Of a stretch of 60,282 nt of DNA, positions 28,287-36,147 are shown piece by piece. The DNA comes from Acidobacteriota bacterium (GTDB lineage Bacteria; Acidobacteriota; Thermoanaerobaculia; Multivoradales; J023). The stretch covers positions 1 to 60,282 of the forward strand of contig JAJCXR010000022.1 of the NCBI GenBank assembly GCA_029263315.1. Reading direction: 5' to 3'. Below the pieces are notes generated by a model. It was not told the DNA's origin. It ran no database searches and saw only the letters and a program-made list of their open reading frames with translations. The first letter of the stretch is position 1; each line of letters starts with the position of its first letter. Position numbers and translations under genes: made by a program.

Positions 28287-29956
28287 TGTCACGGCAATCT
28301 CACCCCACCCGAAGCCTTGTCCACGGTAGCCGATGGACGCTGCTGCTGCTGCTGACGCTGTGCCTCGGCTGCGGCGGCGAGAGGGCCCCAGCGGGACCGT
28401 CCATCGAGCCCCCGAAGCCCACCCTCGACGGTCTCGAAACGCCCGTTGTGGAAGCCTTGCAGGAGGCCCGTCGGCGAGTTATCGCCCAGCCCAGCTCGGC
28501 CGCCGCCTGGGGATCTTACGGCCTCAGCCTGCATGCCCACGAGTTGGTGAACGAAGCGGTGGTCTGCTACCGTCGAGCAGCCCTCTTGGCGCCCACCGAC
28601 TCCCGCTGGCCCTACCTTGCCGGGCTGGCCCTGCGCACCGTAGAGCCGACCGAAGCACTGGCAGAGATGGCCCGGGCCGAGGCCCTGGAGCCTCGCCATG
28701 GGGCATTCTACGTCCAGTACGGCGACACTTTGTTGGAGTCCGCAGAGCCCGAGGCAGCCGGACAACGTTACCAGCGGGCCCTACAAATCGCTCCGCAGAT
28801 GGCCTTTGCCCACTATGGGCTAGCCCGCGTCGCCCTGTTGAAGGGGGAGCTGGCGGCTGCGGAGCAGCACCTCCGGGATGCCCTCGGACAGCGACAAGCC
28901 TACCGCGAAGCCCACACCCTGCTGGCGCAAGTGTTACAACGATCCGGGGACTCGGAGGGGGCCCGCCTGCACACCTGGAAGGCCACCAACTATCCCGACT
29001 CCACGGCCCCGGAGGATCCCGTCTACGAGCAGGTGGCCGCAGCCGGTCGCAGCTCCGTCTGGGCGGTACGACGGGGCCTCGCCGCCGCCGCCGCGGAGCG
29101 CTATGAAGAGGCCGAGAAAGAGCTGCGGTATGCCCTCGAGGTGCGGGGCGACAACGCCACCGACCTGGCCTATCTGGGGGGCGTTTTGGCGGCCTCGGGC
29201 CGAGCCGCCGAAGCCATGGAGACGTATCGCAAGGCCCTCGCCCTCGATCCCAACTCGGTGGTGGCGCACAACAATCTGGCCCAAGCTCTGCTGCAACAGG
29301 GCGACCTGGCAAGTGCCGAGGATCACCTGCGGCAGGCCCTGAGCTTGGACCTCAACAACCGCGAGGCACAGCTCAACTTGAGCTTGATCCTCGGGCGGCG
29401 CGGCCAGCTCGAAGAAAGCCGTCTGCACTTGGAGAGCCTCCTGCAACAGTCCCCCGGCGATGTCGAAGCCCTGCAGCTGTTGGCCCCCCTGCGCCTTCAA
29501 ATGGGCTTCCCCGAGGAGGCCCTCGACCTCTGGCAGCAACTCCTGGACATCCAACCGAGCCGCCTGGAGACTTTGGAGCAGGTGGTTAGGCTGCTTGTGC
29601 AGCGGGGCGAGCACGGCGCCGCCATCAAACGCTTGCAGCAGGGTGTCGAGATCGCCCCCAACAGCTCCCGCTTGGTGCTGTTCCTGGCCTGGGAGCTGGC
29701 CACCGCACCCGATGCCGAGTTGCGGGACGGAGCCCGGGCGGTGCAGCTGGCGCAGCGTGTACGACGCGCCTATCCCGAGCAATATCAGCCGGCGGACGTG
29801 CTGGCCGCCGCCTACGCCGAGCAAGGGGATTTCGACCTCGCCGCCACGGAAATCGAGGCGGCCCTGGTCCTCGCCAAGGCATCGCAGGCTCCCGTCCTGA
29901 ATGAGCTGCAAGCGCGCCGCTCCGGATACGCCCAAGGTCGACCTTTCCGTCAATAG
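28286..29956 (+). CDS. TPR-repeat lipoprotein partnered with FG-GAP protein
   Basis: 556 residues. The start ATG shares its A with the stop of the FG-GAP gene (TGATG), showing translational coupling. The lipobox is LTLCLGC at about residues 18-26. About ten TPR or TPR-like repeats follow, with the common A-x3-[FY]-x-x-A-L-x-x-x-P pattern, for example AEAMETYRKALALDPNS and AEDHLRQALSLDLNN. TPR solenoids mediate protein interaction, so it probably scaffolds the FG-GAP partner in the periplasm or on the outer membrane. No enzymatic motif. Confidence 0.9.
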   Translation: MSRQSHPTRSLVHGSRWTLLLLLTLCLGCGGERAPAGPSIEPPKPTLDGLETPVVEALQEARRRVIAQPSSAAAWGSYGLSLHAHELVNEAVVCYRRAALLAPTDSRWPYLAGLALRTVEPTEALAEMARAEALEPRHGAFYVQYGDTLLESAEPEAAGQRYQRALQIAPQMAFAHYGLARVALLKGELAAAEQHLRDALGQRQAYREAHTLLAQVLQRSGDSEGARLHTWKATNYPDSTAPEDPVYEQVAAAGRSSVWAVRRGLAAAAAERYEEAEKELRYALEVRGDNATDLAYLGGVLAASGRAAEAMETYRKALALDPNSVVAHNNLAQALLQQGDLASAEDHLRQALSLDLNNREAQLNLSLILGRRGQLEESRLHLESLLQQSPGDVEALQLLAPLRLQMGFPEEALDLWQQLLDIQPSRLETLEQVVRLLVQRGEHGAAIKRLQQGVEIAPNSSRLVLFLAWELATAPDAELRDGARAVQLAQRVRRAYPEQYQPADVLAAAYAEQGDFDLAATEIEAALVLAKASQAPVLNELQARRSGYAQGRPFRQ

Positions 29957-29995
29957 GAACCGGTCAAGCTTCCTCGGTAGAATTGATTTGTAGCC

Positions 29996-30024
29996 TTGAA
30001 ATCACGACCTGCGCTTGATATTCT
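29996..30024 (+). promoter_or_regulatory. Candidate sigma-70 promoter
   Basis: TTGAAA at 29996-30001 and TATTCT at 30019-30024 are separated by exactly 17 bp, about 110 nt upstream of the IPTL-CTERM/DUF11 gene. The -10 matches four of six consensus bases. It lies in the only gap of the region, consistent with separate transcription of that gene. Confidence 0.5.
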
Positions 30025-30132
30025 CCGGCGTAAGACTTGTCATTTCCGCACTCGACGGTGTAGGGAGCGAGCCAAGGAGGGCCCGCAGCTCCACGCACCG
30101 ACATTTCGCCCATCGATGAAGGAGAGAGATCT

Positions 30133-31890
30133 ATGAAGCGTCAGATCTTCACACGTGTTTTGATTTGTGCCCTAGCGGTGCTTGTCGCCGGCGTCGCCGC
30201 AGCCGACGACCCCTTTGCCCGCCTCATTCCCGAGCAGCCCGTCAAGGGTGATGCCGCCACGCCGCCCGGACCCGGCGTTGCCCCCGATGCCACCGGCGGT
30301 CCCGATGCTTTTGGCTACATCTACATCGACTCCGACGAGGCGGGCGGTCCAGCCTCCGGCCAATTTTTCGACATCTCCGGCACCGGTACCTCCGTGGCGC
30401 TGGCCGATGACGGTGACCTCTCCGTACCCCTGGGAATGACCTTCCCTTTCTACGGCGCAAATTTCACCAGCGTCTTCATCGTCTCCAACGGCCACCTCTC
30501 CTTCGACGGTGGTACCTCGGGCGTGTTCACCAACGAATGCCCCATCTCCGGCACGGCCCTGGGCAACCTGATCGCCCCCTACTGGGACGACCTGGACCCC
30601 GCCGATGACGGCGCCTTGGCCTACTACGAGTACTTCGCCGCCTGCCCGGTGGGCGCCGGTGACTGTTTCATCGCCCAGTGGGAAGAGTTCGACTTCTTCC
30701 CCGGCGACGGTGCTCCGGGTGGTTCGGCGGGTACCTTCCAGGTTCTCCTCTACAGCAGCGGTGACATTCTCTTCCAGTATGAAGGGGGTCCCGGCCTCGA
30801 CGGCTCCTCCGCCACCATCGCCATCAATCAGGACGGGGCGGGCAATAGCTTGCAATACGGTTGCGACAGCCCCGGTCAGGTTGGGGCCGGTGACGCCATC
30901 CTCTTCGGCACCGCGCCGACCGGCGATCTGGCCATCACCAAAACCGGTGAGCCCGCCCTCGGTGGCGCCTTCGCCTACACCATCGACGTGGTCAACAACG
31001 GCCCTGAAGATCAGACCGGCGTCGTGGTCACCGATACGATCCCCGCTGAGCTGGTTTTTGTCTCCGACGACTGCGGCGGTAGCTTCGATGGAACCGACTG
31101 GACTTGGGACATCGGCAACCTGGCCAATGGTGCCAGCGCCACCTGCCAGCTGATCGTCGAGCTGGTCGACAACGGTACCTGCGTGACGGTGTCCAATACC
31201 GCCACGGTGGTCGGCGACACCGCCGACCCGACCGGCAACAATACCTCCACCACCAGCAATGGCTCGGCCAGCGGCGCCGTGGCAGATCCGAGCTTCGAGC
31301 TCGGTACCCCGAACGCGGCGTGGGTTGAAACCTCGACCAACTTCGGCACCCCGCTGTGCGATGTCGGCGGCTGTGGCGTGGGCGGTGGAACCGGTCCCTT
31401 CGATGGTGCCTGGTGGGCTTGGTTCGGTGGCATCGCAGCCCCCGAGACCGGCTCCGTGTCTCAGGACATCGTCATCTCCAACGGCACCACCGACATGACC
31501 TTCTGGCTGGAAGTGCCGATCGCCTGCGCTTCTCCGGCCGACTTCATGACGCTCAGCATCGATAGCATTCCGGTCTTCACCGTCGATGGCACCTCGCCCC
31601 TCTGCGGAACGGTTGGATACACTCAGCAGACCGTCGACATCTCGACCTTTGCCGACGGCGGAATGCACAACCTGGCCTTCGTTTCGACCATCACCGGCGT
31701 GGGAACGACCAATTTCTTCGTCGACCTGGTCGATGTGCCTTCGGCCCCGAGCTGTGACGGCGTCGTCGTCGACGGCGGTGGCAACGTGATCGAGGTACCC
31801 ACCCTCGACCAGGTTGGTTTGGCCATCCTCGCCCTGATGTTGGTCGGTGGAGCCGCGGTCACCCTGCGGCGCCGTCGCTTCGACAGCTGA
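30133..31890 (+). CDS. Secreted DUF11 surface protein with variant IPTL-CTERM tail
   Basis: 585 residues after a good ribosome site (GGAGAG). Sec signal (TRVLICALAVLVAGVAAADD). The N-terminal region resembles a NIDO-type beta domain (FPFYGANFTSVFIVSNGHLSF, IAPYWDDLDP). A DUF11 repeat follows (TKTGEPALGGAFAYTIDVVNN, GVVVTDTIPAELVFV, NTATVVGDTADPTGNN), then a beta-sandwich of about 170 residues. The tail is VPTLDQVGLAILALML followed by a basic LRRRR cluster, a Val variant of the IPTL-CTERM signal. It should be anchored or processed like the protein at 24.7-26.4 kb. Base composition and Gly/Asp/Thr richness suit a secreted, possibly matrix, protein. Confidence 0.88.
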   Translation: MKRQIFTRVLICALAVLVAGVAAADDPFARLIPEQPVKGDAATPPGPGVAPDATGGPDAFGYIYIDSDEAGGPASGQFFDISGTGTSVALADDGDLSVPLGMTFPFYGANFTSVFIVSNGHLSFDGGTSGVFTNECPISGTALGNLIAPYWDDLDPADDGALAYYEYFAACPVGAGDCFIAQWEEFDFFPGDGAPGGSAGTFQVLLYSSGDILFQYEGGPGLDGSSATIAINQDGAGNSLQYGCDSPGQVGAGDAILFGTAPTGDLAITKTGEPALGGAFAYTIDVVNNGPEDQTGVVVTDTIPAELVFVSDDCGGSFDGTDWTWDIGNLANGASATCQLIVELVDNGTCVTVSNTATVVGDTADPTGNNTSTTSNGSASGAVADPSFELGTPNAAWVETSTNFGTPLCDVGGCGVGGGTGPFDGAWWAWFGGIAAPETGSVSQDIVISNGTTDMTFWLEVPIACASPADFMTLSIDSIPVFTVDGTSPLCGTVGYTQQTVDISTFADGGMHNLAFVSTITGVGTTNFFVDLVDVPSAPSCDGVVVDGGGNVIEVPTLDQVGLAILALMLVGGAAVTLRRRRFDS

Positions 31891-31948
31891 GCGGGTCACG
31901 GTAGATAGAGGCGACATCCACCGCCCGAGCGGCGGATGTTGAAATGGA

Positions 31949-31975
31949 GGGCGGTCCTGCGGGGCCGCCCTTTTC
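31949..31975 (+). terminator. Rho-independent terminator
   Basis: GGGCGG at 31949-31954 pairs with CCGCCC at 31965-31970, with a short extension through a G-T pair, followed by TTTT. It lies about 60 bp after the DUF11 gene stop. Confidence 0.8.
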
Positions 31976-32079
31976 TCGTTCAGAAGGCTCTCGAGATTCG
32001 GTGAGCCTGCGGGCCGAATAGCCCGGCCGCGGAGTGCGTAGACATTAGTGTCCACCGATACCGCCGGCACGATCGTCTG

Positions 32080-32410
32080 GTCCCTTCTAGCTCGTGTCCA
32101 TCCAGTTTCACCGAAATCGGTGCTAGCGGGAGACCCTTCGAGCGAGCACGGCCGGAGTGCTGTCTGAGCCGCAGGGCCAAGGGAACGGGATCAAACCTTG
32201 ATACAAAAGGGTTTAGATCGACACGTCAGCGTTGGGGCGAGTTTGCGCAGGCCGCGCGCAGCCGAAGGGCTCCCGCCCCGCATCGTTTTCTTGGATGGGA
32301 ACTAGCTCGTTGCCATCCCGTTTTACCAGAATTAGTGCCGAAGGGCCCCTGCCCCCACATCGCTTGTTTGGATAGACACCAGCTCGCTCGAAACGCCACA
32401 CTCCTTTGAT
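32080..32410. repeat. Degenerate 76-bp repeats in a 540-bp gap
   Basis: Between the terminator and the next gene there is no credible CDS. Two tandem copies of a 76-bp unit start with GCCGAAGGGC at 32261 and 32337. A third diverged partial copy lies at about 32085-32145, recognisable by CTAGCTCGTGTCCATCC against CTAGCTCGTTGCCATCC. The unit is not protein coding. It resembles dispersed intergenic repeats and may extend beyond this window in other loci. Confidence 0.65.
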
Positions 32411-32428
32411 TTGAATGCGAGGATGCCA

Positions 32429-35269
32429 ATGCAACCCTGGAAGACCCTCATCGCCGCGTACCTAGCCGCGTTCTCCCTGACCTCTGTGGCCGCCGCCCAA
32501 GGCTTGCCCGGCGACGACCGTCCCTGGCATCGCTTGGATACGGCCCATTTCATCTTCCTGAGTCAGCTCGACGCCGACAACACCGAACGCCTGGCCAATG
32601 ACCTGGAGCGCTTGCGCCAGGTGTTGGAGCAACTGACCCCCGAGCGCCAGCTGAGCTCGCCCAACCTCACCTACATTTATCTCTTTGCTAGCTACGAAAC
32701 CTTCCGGCCCTTTCAACTGCGGCGGGACGGGAAAGCGGTGGACGGTGTCAGCTACTTCATCGCGCACCCCCACGCCAACTACGCAGCGCTCAACGCCGAT
32801 CCACACATCGAGCCGACCCGCTTCCTCTACAGCCAGTTCATCCACCAACTGCTCTCGGAGCAGCTGCCGCAGCTCCCCCTCTGGTTTCGCCAGGGTCTGG
32901 CGGAGTACTACAGCACCTTTGAAGGCGATACCCAGGGCGCCAAGATCGGTCTCCCCTCACGGCAGCATCTCCAGTCCTTGGGCTACGATGGTCAGCTCCA
33001 GCTCGTCGCCTCGGGGCCCCCCGGCGAGTCACAGGACGTTGAGACCGGCCTCGACATGGCGCAGGTCTTGACCTTGCAGCAATCGCCGACGGATCCGTTT
33101 ATCCGCAACGTCTTCTTGGCCAAGTCCTGGGGGTTGGTGCACTACCTACTCAACAACCCGGAGCGACGGCAACGGAGCCTCGACTTTGTCCGCCAAGTGG
33201 TGCGCGGCGAGGCTGCGGAGACCGCCTTCGCCGCAGCCTTTCCCATCGCTCCCCAAGAGCTGGAGGCGCAGGTCAAAGCCTACTTGACCGGCGACCGGCT
33301 CCCCTTCCTGCGAGTCGTCATGCCCCTGGACGCTTCCCAGGGCGGGCTCTATCGTCCACTGCTACGGCACGAGGCCCTCTTTCACCTCGGTGATCTGTTG
33401 CTGCACAGCGCCCCTGATCGCCGCCTGGAAGCTGCCAACTACTTCGAACGTGCCGTCGTCCTGGCCCGCTCACAGGGCATCGACCACGGCCCTACCCATG
33501 CTGCCCTCGGTGAGGTGGCGGACCTGGCGGGCGATGCGGAAGCCGCCAGCCGCAGCTACGCCCTGGCCATCGAGCACGCCGGCGGCGACGCCCTCGTCCA
33601 GTTCCTCTATGGTCAAAGTCTGTTGGCGACCCTGGGCCAGCGTCCTCCCGGCGATGCGGCAGCGGCAGCACGCCTCGCCGCCGCCATCGCCGCCTTCGAG
33701 CAGAGCACCCGCGCCAACCCGGACTTCGCTGAGTCCTGGGCCAACCTGGGGTTTGCCTACGGCCTGCAGGAGGACCCCAGCGGTGAGCCGGTGCAGGCCC
33801 TGACACGGGCCCTGGAGCTCTTGCCGGGCCGCACCGACATCGCCCTGAACTTGCTCTTGGCCCAGGCCAAAGAGGGCCACAGGGAAGGGGCCGACGCCAT
33901 GCTGCGACGCCTGCACTGGTTGGGGGCTTCCGACACCGACCTCAGCCGTGCCCAGGAGATCCTGTTGCAAATGGACTACCAGCAGGTCAACGGCCTGGTG
34001 CGACACGGAAATCGCCTCGACGACGCCATCGCCTTGCTGACTCGAATCCAGGTCGAAAGCCAAGATCCGGCCTTGCGCCAGCGGGCGGCTGAGCGCTTGA
34101 AAAAGCTTGCGGCTAGCCATTCGCAGAGCCGATTTGCCGAGCTCTGTGCCCAGATCATCGACCATCGAGACCAGATCACGGCCGATCCCCAACGGCGCGC
34201 TTCTTGGCTCAACGACCTGGCCACCGCCGCCGCCTCGGCCCCGCAGAAAGAAGTCGTTGAGGCCCTGCGTCAACATTTCCAAGAATCCGCCCCCCGGTGG
34301 CAACTGCTGACCACCGGCTCGGACGCCAGCCTGCGGGGTTTGGATGCGGTGTCCTCAGAGGTGGTCTGGGCCAGCGGTAGCGACGGCACGATCTTGCGCA
34401 CCGTCGACGCCGGCGCCAGCTGGAGCCGCTTGCCCGTCGCCGGTGCCGAGTCCCTACAGTTTCGCGATATCGAAGCCTTCGACGAGCAACGGGCCGTCTT
34501 CATGACCGCCGGCCAGCCAGCCCGCATCTACCGCACCGACGATGGCGGCGCCACCTTCACTTTGGTCCACGAGAGCCCCCACGAAGGCGCCTTCTTCGAC
34601 GGCATGGCCTTCTGGGACGCCCGTTCCGGAGTCGTAATGAGCGATCCGGTGGCGGCTCATCTGCTCTTGCTCACCACCACCGACGGCGGCGTCACCTGGC
34701 AGGAAATCGCTGGCGACCGTCTGCTACCCACCCTCGAAGGCGAGGCCGGATTTGCCGCCAGTGGCACCAACGTCGCGGTGTCCGGGAACGATCTGCTGTG
34801 GATTGGTACCGGCGGTGCCGCGGCGCGGATGCACTACAGCCAAGACGGCGGGCGTAGCTGGCAGGTCTCTCAGTCGCCACTGCGCTCCGGCGCGCCGTCC
34901 AGTGGCATCTTCTCCATCGCTTTTCGTGACCCTCTACACGGCGTGGCGGTAGGGGGCGACTACCAAGATGCCGAGAATAGCCTGCACAACGTCGCCCGCA
35001 GCCATGACGGCGGCAAGACCTGGCAAGCCATCACCGGCAAGCCCCCCGCCGGTCACCGGGCTTGTGTCGCCAACCTGCCGCTGCGGGGTGCCACCACCTG
35101 GCTGGCCGTCGGACGGACCGGCGCCGATCTGTCCGAAGACGACGGCGAGAGCTGGCGGCCCTTGTCGGAGATGGGGTTCTATACCTGTAGTGTCGCCGAT
35201 GACGGCAGCGTTTGGGCCGCTGGCGACCAAGGGCGGGTGGCTCGTCTGCGCTGGCCCGGCGAGCCGTGA
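32429..35269 (+). CDS. Secreted TPR protein with degenerate peptidase-MA-like N-domain and Ycf48-like beta-propeller
   Basis: 946 residues from ATG at 32429 (GCGAGG 6 nt upstream; ATG at 32423 and TTG at 32411 are alternatives). Sec signal TLIAAYLAAFSLTSVAAAQG. The N-terminal domain, about 230 residues, is like the DUF1570/peptidase-MA group: LPLWFRQGLAEYYSTFEG is kept, but the zinc helix expected as HExxH reads HQLLS, so catalysis is doubtful. The TPR region (about residues 330-560) has repeated AAxxLAxAIAAFEQSTRANPDF-type helices. The C-terminal 300 residues are BNR/Ycf48-like (TILRTVDAGASW, YRTDDGGATF, HYSQDGGRSW, RSHDGGKTW). Probable extracytoplasmic scaffold. Confidence 0.88.
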   Translation: MQPWKTLIAAYLAAFSLTSVAAAQGLPGDDRPWHRLDTAHFIFLSQLDADNTERLANDLERLRQVLEQLTPERQLSSPNLTYIYLFASYETFRPFQLRRDGKAVDGVSYFIAHPHANYAALNADPHIEPTRFLYSQFIHQLLSEQLPQLPLWFRQGLAEYYSTFEGDTQGAKIGLPSRQHLQSLGYDGQLQLVASGPPGESQDVETGLDMAQVLTLQQSPTDPFIRNVFLAKSWGLVHYLLNNPERRQRSLDFVRQVVRGEAAETAFAAAFPIAPQELEAQVKAYLTGDRLPFLRVVMPLDASQGGLYRPLLRHEALFHLGDLLLHSAPDRRLEAANYFERAVVLARSQGIDHGPTHAALGEVADLAGDAEAASRSYALAIEHAGGDALVQFLYGQSLLATLGQRPPGDAAAAARLAAAIAAFEQSTRANPDFAESWANLGFAYGLQEDPSGEPVQALTRALELLPGRTDIALNLLLAQAKEGHREGADAMLRRLHWLGASDTDLSRAQEILLQMDYQQVNGLVRHGNRLDDAIALLTRIQVESQDPALRQRAAERLKKLAASHSQSRFAELCAQIIDHRDQITADPQRRASWLNDLATAAASAPQKEVVEALRQHFQESAPRWQLLTTGSDASLRGLDAVSSEVVWASGSDGTILRTVDAGASWSRLPVAGAESLQFRDIEAFDEQRAVFMTAGQPARIYRTDDGGATFTLVHESPHEGAFFDGMAFWDARSGVVMSDPVAAHLLLLTTTDGGVTWQEIAGDRLLPTLEGEAGFAASGTNVAVSGNDLLWIGTGGAAARMHYSQDGGRSWQVSQSPLRSGAPSSGIFSIAFRDPLHGVAVGGDYQDAENSLHNVARSHDGGKTWQAITGKPPAGHRACVANLPLRGATTWLAVGRTGADLSEDDGESWRPLSEMGFYTCSVADDGSVWAAGDQGRVARLRWPGEP

Positions 35270-35322
35270 CTGACTCGGCGAGCCGTGACTGACTCGGCGG
35301 GCCGTGACTGACCCGACGAGCC
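35260..35322. repeat. Three 19-bp tandem repeats spanning a stop codon
   Basis: CGAGCCGTGACTGACTCGG repeats three times head to tail, followed by a partial fourth. The stop codon of the preceding gene lies in the first unit. The repeat sits between two convergent genes. Confidence 0.8.
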
Positions 35323-35338
35323 GGACAAACCGTCTGCC

Positions 35339-36049
35339 TCAGCTGCGTCCCAGGGCGACGTTCCCACGGGCTACTCGACGCAGCCCTTCGAGGCTGCGGG
35401 CGCTCCAGAAGGCATCCATGATGATCAAACCGATGCATGCGCCGATGGCGATGGGATAGGCCCCGCTCAAGGCTTCCCGCGTCGTGCCGGTCAACACTTC
35501 CCGCCCTAGGACGCTGAGGATGACAATCCACATGGGCAAGCGCCAGATCCACAGCACGAAGAGCCGCAGGCGCATCGATGATACCTCGAGGCTTTCCTTG
35601 CCCAGAACCCGGCCCAGGGAGCCGAGCCCCGTGGTCACCGGCATCAGCTCGGTGCTCATTCCGATGACGATGACCAGAAATCCCACATCCAGCACATAGG
35701 CACTGATGGAGGCCACCACCACCAGAACGTGGTGGATGATCAAATCCATCCGCGGTTTAGAATTGAAATAGCGGGCCCCGATGGCCAGCCAGACGAAGTC
35801 TGCCAACATGTGCCCATTGACGATCAATACACAGGCCAGCAACAAGGTACCGGGTTCATTGGGCACAAGAAATCCATACCGCCAAGCGTCAAACCAGTTG
35901 GCCAGGCCCCAGAATCCCATGCACGACAAGAGAAACGCCGCGATCCCGCGGGACAGCTTCAAGTCGACATGGAAGGCCCGACGGGACCACCGGTGAATAC
36001 CGATGTGGACCCCCATGAAAAAGACGAAGGCAGCTAGGAATGTCATCAT
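35339..36049 (-). CDS. Multi-pass membrane protein, possible TLC-like
   Basis: 236 residues with about six hydrophobic segments (TFLAAFVFFMGVHIGI, GIAAFLLSCMGFWGLANW, LLLACVLIVNGHMLADFVWL, and others). The motif MDLIIHHVLVVVASISAY followed by a downstream TELMPVTTGLGSLGRV is reminiscent of the D-x3-HH and E-[ST]-x-P features of TLC (TRAM/LAG1/CLN8) proteins. Without a profile search this is suggestive only. Two adjacent ATG codons at the start. Neighbours: convergent with the TPR/Ycf48 gene; not in a clear operon. Confidence 0.65.
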   Translation of the reverse strand: MMTFLAAFVFFMGVHIGIHRWSRRAFHVDLKLSRGIAAFLLSCMGFWGLANWFDAWRYGFLVPNEPGTLLLACVLIVNGHMLADFVWLAIGARYFNSKPRMDLIIHHVLVVVASISAYVLDVGFLVIVIGMSTELMPVTTGLGSLGRVLGKESLEVSSMRLRLFVLWIWRLPMWIVILSVLGREVLTGTTREALSGAYPIAIGACIGLIIMDAFWSARSLEGLRRVARGNVALGRS

Positions 36050-36147
36050 CGTCGGGTCGTCCTAGTTGGTTTGCTGATCGGGGCGGAAGATCTTCGATTG
36101 TCGCATACTCGGACAGGGCCTGCCCAGGATCGCCCTCAGGATCGCCG

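Noticed and set aside
30172..32070. A 632-codon open frame antisense to the DUF11/IPTL-CTERM gene
   Set aside because: The plus-strand protein has a signal peptide, DUF11 motifs, a sorting tail and a terminator. The antisense frame has Gly/Val/Asp-rich noise typical of GC-rich shadows.
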